Shown here: piece after piece, positions 1 to 4,742 of the stretch
Layout: each line of letters begins with the position of its first letter
Position numbering within the stretch: position 1 is the first letter of the stretch
NCBI GenBank assembly: GCA_030672255.1
Contig: DAOVGU010000124.1
Coordinates: 1-7,295 of the forward strand
Reading direction: 5' to 3'
Length of the DNA stretch: 7,295 bases
From: a bacterium
GTDB taxonomy: Bacteria > Ratteibacteria > UBA8468
Notes under the pieces: model-generated
Database searches by the model: none
What the model was told of the DNA's origin: nothing
Seen by the model: the letters and a program-made list of their open reading frames with translations, nothing else
Program-made: the position numbers and the translations under genes

Positions 1-2
1 AT

Positions 3-104
3 CAGGATTATGTTAAAGTGGATAAGATAGGAGATAGGTATCTTTTCTATTTACGGCCTGAGTGGGGAACAGGTCAGGACATATGTATAGCAGAATTAAA
101 GTAA
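3..104 (+). CDS. C-terminal tail of an unidentified protein (5'-truncated by window edge)
   Basis: An open frame runs from the window edge through 33 codons to a TAA at 102-104, while the other two forward frames hit stops by about base 30. The visible residues end in GTGQDICIAELK and alternate hydrophobic and polar residues (RYLFYLRPEW), as in a closing beta-strand pair. I do not recognise the family. The stop lies 29 bases before the next ATG (134), which has its own Shine-Dalgarno sequence, so this gene may be co-transcribed with the glycosyl-hydrolase-like gene. The fragment is too short for a functional claim; it is supported by the open frame and the operon-like spacing. Confidence 0.55.
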   Translation, partial: QDYVKVDKIGDRYLFYLRPEWGTGQDICIAELK

Positions 105-119
105 GAAGTAATTAAAAAT

Positions 120-125
120 GGGAGG
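120..125 (+). promoter_or_regulatory. Shine-Dalgarno site for the signal-peptide start at 134
   Basis: GGGAGG lies 8 bases before the ATG at 134. This is a strong ribosome binding site and shows that the signal-peptide frame is a real translation start, which matters because the enzyme body is in another frame. Confidence 0.75.
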
Positions 126-133
126 AAAGAATT

Positions 134-361
134 ATGACAAAACTAAGAGCAGTATTAGGGGTAGTATTGTTGTTAAGTCTGGTAAGATGGGCAGGAGCGG
201 AAGGAGCTGGAGGGGAGGAAAAGAGTGAAAGTAACGAACATAGAGGAACTGAAGCGAGAGAGGAAGAAAGCTGCGTATCGCAAGCGGCGGATCATTTTCA
301 ACAACGATGGCAACGAGCCTGTAAAATCCCTCACCAAAGCCACAGCAAAAGGGCTTCTTAA
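134..361 (+). pseudogene. Out-of-frame signal-peptide start of the downstream glycosyl-hydrolase-like gene
   Basis: The ATG at 134 begins a classic Sec signal peptide: MTKLR basic start, hydrophobic core AVLGVVLLLSLV, and an AGA-type cleavage site around residue 22. After about 30 codons the frame turns into low-complexity charged sequence and stops at 359-361, because the true continuation is in the frame of the 225-1793 gene. That frame is open from base 186, so the break must lie between about 186 and 245. Removing one base, for example from the GGGG at 212-215, would join the export signal to the enzyme through a GGRKRVKVTNIEEL linker. I infer a one-base insertion (mutation or assembly error). 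A +1 programmed shift is possible, but I see no recognised slippery site. The part of this frame beyond about codon 30 is probably not real protein. Confidence 0.7.
209..218 (+). promoter_or_regulatory. Purine-rich ribosome binding site before the GTG at 225
   Basis: GGAGGGGAGG lies 6 bases before the GTG at 225. It could support internal re-initiation of the enzyme frame even if the signal peptide is not joined to it. It also sits in the zone where the frame break must be, so part of its purine richness may simply be coding sequence. Confidence 0.5.
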
Positions 362-1793
362 CTGCCGAACAACCCCCCTGCTTGGGACACAGGTGGACTC
401 GATCTTTTATTGCACGTGGGGCACCGGATTCTGTCTTTTCACCCACAACACCAAGGTAGGGGAGATCTTTGACACAACGGCAAATCCCAGGCATCCGAAG
501 AACAAATGGGGAGGCTATTCCAGGAACAAGACTGCAGATTTCATCAAACAGGGTACGGATCCACTCAAAATCATGGTTGAGTTCTGTAAAAAGAACAAGA
601 TTGAGGTCTTCTGGTCCATGCGGATGAACGACACGCACGACGCGTTTACGGATTGCTGGTGGGGGCCGTTGGTAATTTCCAAGTTGAAGAAAGACCACCC
701 GGAGTGGCTCGTGGGAAGTGAAACGAAACGGCCGAAGTACGGCAGATGGTCAGCTGTGGATTATGGGCGGCAGGAAATCCGAGACCTGGCGTTCCAGTAC
801 ATCCAAGAAGTCTGCGAAAACTACGATGTTGATGGAGTCGAATTGGATTTCTTCCGTACCCCTCTCTTTTTTAGGTCTCAAGCCATGGGGCAGGATGTAG
901 GACAGGAGGAGCGCGGTATGATGACCAGCATGATACGCCGCATTAGAAAGATGACGGAGAGAGTGGGCATTAAGAGGGGCCGACCCATTTTGGTGGCTGT
1001 GCGCGTGCCGGATTCTGTCGGGCATTGCGCGGCCATCGGCCTCGATATCATCCCTTGGATGGAAGAAGATCTGATTGATATTCTCGTGGTAAGCGGCTGG
1101 TACCGTTTGAATCCATGGCAGGTGAGCGTTCAGTTAGCACACAAGTATGATGTGGCGGTGTATCCATGTCTGAGCGCGGCCCGGGTATGGGTCAAAGATA
1201 AGAGGATCCTATGCGACCGCTACCGGGCAAACGCTATGAACGTGTGGGATTCAGGCGCCGACGGCGTCTATACATTCAACTATTTCATATCACGCAGTCC
1301 CCTCTGGCGCGAGTTGGGAGATCCGAAGACACTTGAAACCATGGACAAGCTCTATTGCAGAGACGGGATGAACCCCGTTGGTTCTTATTACAAGTGCATC
1401 AATAAATGGCTTGCTAACGGAGAGAGATTTGTAAATCGGCAGCTTCTGTCGGCGTGCCTCCCCTTGGCCCTCAAGTCGGGCGAGGCCGCAACCGTAGAGC
1501 TTCGCGTGGGCCAGCATGTGCGGGAAAGCAAGTCGAAGGGGCTTGTGCCGGAGGTGACGCTTCGTCTGCGCGTGAAGGGATTGCCCGATGCGGCGGACCT
1601 GTCCGTGAAACTCAATGACAAGCCCTTGAGCGGCGGCGTGAAGTCTGAATGGTGGGTGGAGTACTCGGTTAACCCCGGGTTCGTCAGGAAAGGCGTGAAC
1701 CGCTTTGAGATCCTGCTCCAGCCGGGCAGCACAGCCAAGCCTGTTCTTCAGGACCTGCAGCTTTGGGTACGGTACAAGAAGAAAGACACCTGA
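225..1793 (+). CDS. Glycosyl-hydrolase-like TIM-barrel protein (family 10-like), frame-broken from its signal peptide
   Basis: This 522-residue frame (GTG start) resembles the uncharacterised 'family 10 glycosylhydrolase-like' proteins abundant in Planctomycetes and relatives, presumably secreted carbohydrate-active enzymes. Barrel landmarks include RKRRIIFNNDG (19-29), FWSMRMNDTHD (129-139), WSAVDYGRQEIRDLAF (175-190), YDVDGVELDFFR (200-211) with acidic residues D203, E206 and D208 as candidate catalytic or binding residues, PILVAVRVPDS (254-264) and ADGVYTFNYF (345-354). Residues from about 400 to 522 look like a beta-sandwich accessory domain (TVELRVGQ, VTLRLRVKGLP, NRFEILLQP). No export signal is present in this frame; one lies upstream in another frame at 134. 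The next in-frame ATG is codon 117, inside the barrel, so GTG 225 or a frameshift fusion are the only sensible starts. The gene is visibly GC-richer than its neighbours, which suggests horizontal acquisition. Substrate is unknown; family assignment is from recalled motifs. Confidence 0.75.
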   Translation: MKVTNIEELKRERKKAAYRKRRIIFNNDGNEPVKSLTKATAKGLLNCRTTPLLGTQVDSIFYCTWGTGFCLFTHNTKVGEIFDTTANPRHPKNKWGGYSRNKTADFIKQGTDPLKIMVEFCKKNKIEVFWSMRMNDTHDAFTDCWWGPLVISKLKKDHPEWLVGSETKRPKYGRWSAVDYGRQEIRDLAFQYIQEVCENYDVDGVELDFFRTPLFFRSQAMGQDVGQEERGMMTSMIRRIRKMTERVGIKRGRPILVAVRVPDSVGHCAAIGLDIIPWMEEDLIDILVVSGWYRLNPWQVSVQLAHKYDVAVYPCLSAARVWVKDKRILCDRYRANAMNVWDSGADGVYTFNYFISRSPLWRELGDPKTLETMDKLYCRDGMNPVGSYYKCINKWLANGERFVNRQLLSACLPLALKSGEAATVELRVGQHVRESKSKGLVPEVTLRLRVKGLPDAADLSVKLNDKPLSGGVKSEWWVEYSVNPGFVRKGVNRFEILLQPGSTAKPVLQDLQLWVRYKKKDT

Positions 1794-1867
1794 TCCCATG
1801 CTGCTCAGTCTTGACACTGTTGGTAAATATTCAGTAAAGTACGTTATTTTCAAGTAGACGTAGGCTG

Positions 1868-1890
1868 GTAGCCGCAGGATTCATCCTGCG
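1868..1890 (+). repeat. REP-like hairpin unit A (GTAG foot, TTCA loop)
   Basis: GTAG at 1868-1871 is followed by a perfect stem CGCAGGA (1873-1879), loop TTCA (1880-1883) and TCCTGCG (1884-1890). The GTAG-plus-hairpin layout matches REP sequences recognised by RAYT (Y1 tyrosine) transposases; that link is by analogy. It pairs head-on with unit B 4 bases downstream, giving a compact REPIN/BIME-like doublet. Confidence 0.8.
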
Positions 1891-1894
1891 CCTG

Positions 1895-1917
1895 CGCAAC
1901 CTAAAGGTTGCGACTAC
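1895..1917 (-). repeat. REP-like hairpin unit B, inverted partner of unit A
   Basis: On the minus strand this reads GTAG (plus-strand CTAC 1914-1917), then the stem CGCAACC, loop TTTA and GGTTGCG, covering plus-strand 1895-1912. Foot, GC clamp and TTYA loop match unit A, but the inner stem pairs are different and still perfectly complementary. Units A and B together span 50 bp with the feet outward. Confidence 0.8.
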
Positions 1918-2011
1918 CTTTTGGTACGGTGTTCACTGAGTATTTACCACTGTTGGCACCTGGCTATTCGATCTCGATCTGGGATTGATGGTTATTTTGT
2001 TGAGCTAAATG

Positions 2012-3214
2012 TCAAGTTGTCTTTAGCTTTATGAAGTGGCGTTTTCCGAGTTTAAGGATTGATTCTTCTTTCAGTTCAATCTCTAAATCCGGGTTGGTAA
2101 TAATTTCTCCATTTAAGGAAACCGCTTTTTGTAAAATAAGACGTCGTGCATCATTATGGGAAGTAGTTAACTTTGTTAAACAGAGCAATCTTACAATCCA
2201 GATCTTTCCTTCTTTAAGATTTTCCCTTTTTAACTGCAAGACCGGCATCTCCTCGGGAACTTTTCTCTTCTGAAAGATTGTCTCAAAATGTTTCTCTGCT
2301 TTTTCTGCCTTTCTCTTTTCATAGTAATTTTCCACAATGGAAGCCGCCAGCCTCTTTTTTGCTAAGAGAGGGTTTTTTAGAAGTTTAAATATTTCTCTCT
2401 CCGAGAGCTCGGTAAGTAAATGGAAATATTTTTTCATCAGAGAATCTGGAATGGACATCAATTTTCCGTAGATTTCTTCCGGTTTCTCATTAATCCCAAT
2501 GTAATTATGAAAGCTCTTGCTCATCTTTTTTTTGCCGTCGGTCCCTTCCAAGATGGGGACAGTGATGATTACCTGGGGCTCTTTTCCGAGGACTTCTTGC
2601 AGGGTCCTACCGGCAAGAAGATTAAATTTCTGCTCCGTTGCCCCGAGCTCAATGTCGCTATTTAAAACTACCGAATCATATCCCTGCATCAGAGGATAGA
2701 GAAATTCCTGCATAAAAATTGGTTTGCCGCTCTTATATCTTAAAAAGAAGTCATCCCGCTCTAAAATCCGGGCGATGGTGAAGTTGCTGGACAGTTTTAA
2801 CAGTTCCTCCAGTTTCAGTTTGGCGAGCCACTCTGAATTATAGCGGAATTCCGTTTTCTTCAGATTCAAAATCTTTCTGATCTGTTGCTTATAACCACGA
2901 AGATTTTCTTCAATCTGTGGTTTGGAAAGTATTGGTCTGGTTTCATTTCTTCCGGTAGGATCACCAATTCTTGCGGTAAAATCACCAACAAGAAAGATGA
3001 TCTTGTGGCCTAAATCCTGAAAATCCTTTAATTTTCTGATGGGAACGGTGTGTCCCAGATGAATCTCGGCGCCAGTAGGGTCAATCCCATATTTAACCCT
3101 GAGGGGTTTCTTCTTTTTTAAAGAGGACTTTAATTTTTCAATCAGTTCCCTCTCCGGCAGAATCTCTACCGTATTTTTTTGAATAATCTTTAATTGCCTC
3201 TCCAATTCGACCAT
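2012..3214 (-). CDS. tyrS: Tyrosyl-tRNA synthetase
   Basis: This cytoplasmic class I synthetase activates tyrosine with ATP and charges tRNA-Tyr. The 400-residue length is normal for the bacterial family. The Rossmann domain carries YGIDPTGAEIHLGH (42-55; HIGH-type motif HLGH 52-55) and FLVGDFTARIGDPTGR (74-89). Tyrosine-binding residues Y173, Q177 and D180 are in YPLMQGYD, and the KMSKS loop is at 230-234. An S4-type RNA-binding domain ends the protein (about 338-400; SHNDARRLILQKAVSLNGEII). One oddity is GATEQ at 191-195, where the family usually has GGTDQ or GGSDQ, so the Asp is replaced by Glu next to the ATP site. The ATG fits the normal N-terminus, but no Shine-Dalgarno sequence precedes it and a strong promoter lies only a few bases upstream, predicting a leaderless mRNA. 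It is transcribed divergently from gatC. Confidence 0.97.
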   Translation of the reverse strand: MVELERQLKIIQKNTVEILPERELIEKLKSSLKKKKPLRVKYGIDPTGAEIHLGHTVPIRKLKDFQDLGHKIIFLVGDFTARIGDPTGRNETRPILSKPQIEENLRGYKQQIRKILNLKKTEFRYNSEWLAKLKLEELLKLSSNFTIARILERDDFFLRYKSGKPIFMQEFLYPLMQGYDSVVLNSDIELGATEQKFNLLAGRTLQEVLGKEPQVIITVPILEGTDGKKKMSKSFHNYIGINEKPEEIYGKLMSIPDSLMKKYFHLLTELSEREIFKLLKNPLLAKKRLAASIVENYYEKRKAEKAEKHFETIFQKRKVPEEMPVLQLKRENLKEGKIWIVRLLCLTKLTTSHNDARRLILQKAVSLNGEIITNPDLEIELKEESILKLGKRHFIKLKTT

Positions 3215-3224
3215 ATATTTTGTT

Positions 3225-3253
3225 ATTGTAGCAGACTATACCGAAGGTGTCAA
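3225..3253 (-). promoter_or_regulatory. tyrS promoter (TTGACA-17-TACAAT)
   Basis: On the minus strand, TTGACA (plus 3248-3253) is separated by exactly 17 bases from TACAAT (plus 3225-3230), with TG one base before the -10 as in an extended -10. The expected start of transcription is near 3218-3219, leaving 4-5 bases before the ATG at 3214. There is no room for a T-box or other leader control. Confidence 0.85.
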
Positions 3254-3260
3254 TCAAAAG

Positions 3261-3289
3261 TTGACAGATTAAGCAAAGCCGAGTAAAAT
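3261..3289 (+). promoter_or_regulatory. gatC-accA promoter (TTGACA-17-TAAAAT)
   Basis: TTGACA (3261-3266), a 17-base spacer and TAAAAT (3284-3289) give a near-consensus sigma70-type promoter. The expected start near 3295-3296 is 2-3 bases before the gatC ATG (3298), and no Shine-Dalgarno sequence is present. Its -35 box faces the tyrS -35 box across 7 bases. Confidence 0.85.
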
Positions 3290-3297
3290 AAATCAAT

Positions 3298-3585
3298 ATG
3301 GCTAAAATTAGTAAAGAGGATGTAGATTATATTAGTCGCCTTGCCAAAATTAGATTGAGCAAAGAGGAGATAGAAAAATATCGAAGGGATTTAGAGGAAA
3401 TTCTGCTCTATCTGGAGAAGTTGAAGGCTTTACCTACGGAGAAGGTTAAAGAAACTTCCCATATTTTGCCGATCGTTAATCGCTTTCGCAAGGATAGGGT
3501 GCATAAGGGGTTAGATCAGAAAACTGCCTTAGCCAATGCTCCCGGAAAAAAGGGCAGTTATTTCCAGGTACCAAAAATACTTTAA
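3298..3585 (+). CDS. gatC: Aspartyl/glutamyl-tRNA amidotransferase subunit C
   Basis: GatC is the small subunit of the GatCAB amidotransferase, which converts Glu-tRNA-Gln and/or Asp-tRNA-Asn to the amidated forms and tethers GatA to GatB. The 95-residue length is typical. Recognisable segments are the N-terminal helix (DVDYISRLAKIRLSKEEIEK, 8-27), the hinge with TSHILPIVNRFRKD (53-66), and the C-terminal ALANAPGKKGSYFQVPKIL (77-95), a hallmark of the family. gatA and gatB are not adjacent; the next gene, accA, starts in the gatC stop codon (TAATG at 3583-3587). The start is fixed by family alignment, since residue 1 matches the usual N-terminus and no alternative Met exists. It lacks a Shine-Dalgarno sequence and is predicted to be translated from a near-leaderless mRNA. 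Confidence 0.96.
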   Translation: MAKISKEDVDYISRLAKIRLSKEEIEKYRRDLEEILLYLEKLKALPTEKVKETSHILPIVNRFRKDRVHKGLDQKTALANAPGKKGSYFQVPKIL

Positions 3586-4541
3586 TGTTAGAATTTGAAA
3601 AACCGATCGTTGAGCTGGAAAGGGCGATTGAGAGGTTAGAGAAGATAGGTAAGGAAAAACATCTTGACTATAGTGAAAGGCTGACAAAATTAAGGAAAAG
3701 GTTAGAAGAGAGAAAAAAAGCGGTCTTTTCCAACCTTTCCCCCTGGCAGAAGGTGGAGTTGGCGAGGTGCCCGGATCGACCTCATACCGCTGACTATATC
3801 AAGGCCTTGATTGAAAATTTTGTGGAACTTCATGGGGATAGATATACCGGGGATGATCCGGCAATTATTGGAGGATTGGGAAAATTTGATGGCAAAAGTA
3901 TCGTAGTCATTGGCCATCAAAAGGGAAAGGATACTAAGGAGAATTTGGCACGGAATTTTGGAATGGCTCATCCCGAAGGCTACCAGAAAGCGTTGCGCTT
4001 GATGAAATTGGCCGAACGCTTCCATATCCCGGTGGTAACATTGATCGATACCCCGGGTGCTCATCCCGGGATAGAGGCAGAAGAGAGAGGTCAAGCGAAA
4101 GCCATTGCTGAGAATTTAATGGAAATCTCTTCTCTGCGCACTCCTATTGTCTGTATTATTATTGGTGAGGGGGGTAGTGGTGGTGCTTTGGGTATTGGGC
4201 TGGCTGATCGAATTTCAATGTTAAGAAATAGCATCTATTCTGTTATCTCTCCGGAAGGCTGTGCCGCAATTCTTTGGAAGAGCCAGGATGCAAAAAAGCA
4301 AGCAGCGAAAGCATTAAAACTTACTGCCGCAGATCTTCTCCGGATGAAGATTATTGATGAGATTATTGAAGAACCTCTGGCAGGAGCACATCGAGATCCA
4401 AAAAGAACAATTGATAATGTTAAGGAAGCACTAAAAGACAGTTTGGAAAAATTAAATCAGATTCCCACCGATCAGCTCTTAGAGCTACGATATGAAAAGT
4501 ATAGAAAGATAGGAGTCTTCGAAGAAAAAATTAAAGACTAA
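3585..4541 (+). CDS. accA: Acetyl-CoA carboxylase carboxyltransferase subunit alpha
   Basis: AccA works with AccD to transfer the carboxyl group from carboxybiotin on AccB to acetyl-CoA, making malonyl-CoA for fatty-acid synthesis in the cytoplasm. The 318 residues match the family. The helical N-terminal part is at 1-60 (LERAIERLEK; SPWQKVELARCPDRP at 52-66). The crotonase-like carboxyltransferase fold follows, with NFGMAHPEGYQKALRLMKLA (124-143), LIDTPGAHPGIEAEERGQA (153-171), GEGGSGGALGIG (194-205), whose GGSGG glycines form the oxyanion-hole region, and YSVISPEGCAAILWK (218-232). DTPGAHPG carries His where many homologues have Tyr, probably neutral. The ATG overlaps the gatC stop by one base and has no obvious Shine-Dalgarno sequence, so translation is probably coupled to gatC. 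accD is not in the window. A dense palindromic repeat starts directly after the stop and may end or stabilise the transcript. Confidence 0.97.
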   Translation: MLEFEKPIVELERAIERLEKIGKEKHLDYSERLTKLRKRLEERKKAVFSNLSPWQKVELARCPDRPHTADYIKALIENFVELHGDRYTGDDPAIIGGLGKFDGKSIVVIGHQKGKDTKENLARNFGMAHPEGYQKALRLMKLAERFHIPVVTLIDTPGAHPGIEAEERGQAKAIAENLMEISSLRTPIVCIIIGEGGSGGALGIGLADRISMLRNSIYSVISPEGCAAILWKSQDAKKQAAKALKLTAADLLRMKIIDEIIEEPLAGAHRDPKRTIDNVKEALKDSLEKLNQIPTDQLLELRYEKYRKIGVFEEKIKD

Positions 4542-4731
4542 ACTACAGATTAACACAGATAACAGCATAGTTGTCATTGCGAGGCCGAAGGCCGTGGCAA
4601 TCCGCGAAGCGTCGCGAGTCCGCCTTGGCGGACGTGGCGATCGCAGTGAGATTGCTTCGCTCACGCTCGCAACGACTTTGTCGGATTGCTTCACTTCGTT
4701 CGCAATGACATTTCTGTGAAATCTCGTGGTT
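4542..4731. repeat. Outer imperfect inverted repeat bracketing the accA-hisG spacer
   Basis: The left arm ACTACAGATTAACACAGAT (4542-4560) matches the complement of TCTGTGAAATCTCGTGGTT (4713-4731) with small gaps; both read roughly as AACYAC, AGATT, CACAGA. The arm starts directly at the accA stop codon. It encloses the GTCATTGCGA element at 4572-4710. It may be an older mobile element or a folded RNA spacer. Confidence 0.55.
4572..4710. mobile_element. GTCATTGCGA-type palindromic repeat element, self-nested
   Basis: The ends TGTCATTGCGA (4572-4582) and TCGCAATGACA (4700-4710) are perfect inverted repeats. Repeats with such GTCATTGCGAG ends are widespread in diverse environmental bacteria, by general recall. 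Internal hairpins include GGCC-GAA-GGCC (4583-4593), GTCCGCC-TT-GGCGGAC (4618-4633) and CGAC-TTT-GTCG (4673-4683). A second degenerate copy appears to lie inside (GTCGCGAG at 4611 to CTCGCAACGAC ending 4676). It has no credible coding capacity and is GC-richer than its surroundings. Confidence 0.8.
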
Positions 4732-4742
4732 AGTAAAAAGAA

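Larger units (their letters stand above)
1821..1949. mobile_element. MITE-like 129-bp element with 15-bp terminal inverted repeats
   Basis: The left end TGGTAAATATTCAGT (1821-1835) is the reverse complement of ACTGAGTATTTACCA (1935-1949) except at one position. CTGT occurs immediately outside both ends (1817-1820 and 1950-1953) and could be a 4-bp target duplication; the longer word CACTGTTGG is found at 1815-1823 and 1948-1956. No transposase is encoded, so it would be a non-autonomous element moved in trans. It encloses a pair of GTAG-footed hairpins (1868-1917). It fills the spacer between the convergent 3' ends of the glycosyl-hydrolase-like gene and tyrS. Confidence 0.7.

Noticed and set aside
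132..698. Long minus-strand open frame opposite the signal peptide and glycosyl-hydrolase-like gene
   Set aside because: It has no recognisable motif and ends in low-complexity Leu/Pro runs; the plus-strand frame shows clear family motifs over the same bases.
1811..1840. TTGACA with a weak TAAAGT 18 bases later as a promoter
   Set aside because: The -10 is poor, no gene follows on the plus strand, and the sequence overlaps the end of the MITE-like element.
1290..1853. Minus-strand open frame opposite the 3' part of the glycosyl-hydrolase-like gene
   Set aside because: It is a by-product of GC-rich codon use on the plus strand; it runs into the MITE-like end and resembles no family.
2003..2028. 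7-bp stem AGCTAAA/TTTAGCT at the tyrS end as a terminator
   Set aside because: The loop is 12 bases, the stem is AT-rich, and no T-run follows in the tyrS direction.
2163..2179. GTAG followed by the hairpin TTAAC-TTT-GTTAA inside tyrS, as a fifth REP-like unit
   Set aside because: It lacks the GC clamp and TTYA loop and lies in conserved tyrS coding sequence; judged coincidence.
3215..3247. T-box or other tRNA-sensing leader for tyrS
   Set aside because: The predicted promoter leaves only 4-5 bases of leader; there is no T-box sequence or antiterminator stem.
4485..4694. Minus-strand open frame of 69 codons in the accA-hisG spacer
   Set aside because: It is a translation of the GTCATTGCGA palindromic repeat plus the accA end; such repeat-derived frames are a known annotation artefact.
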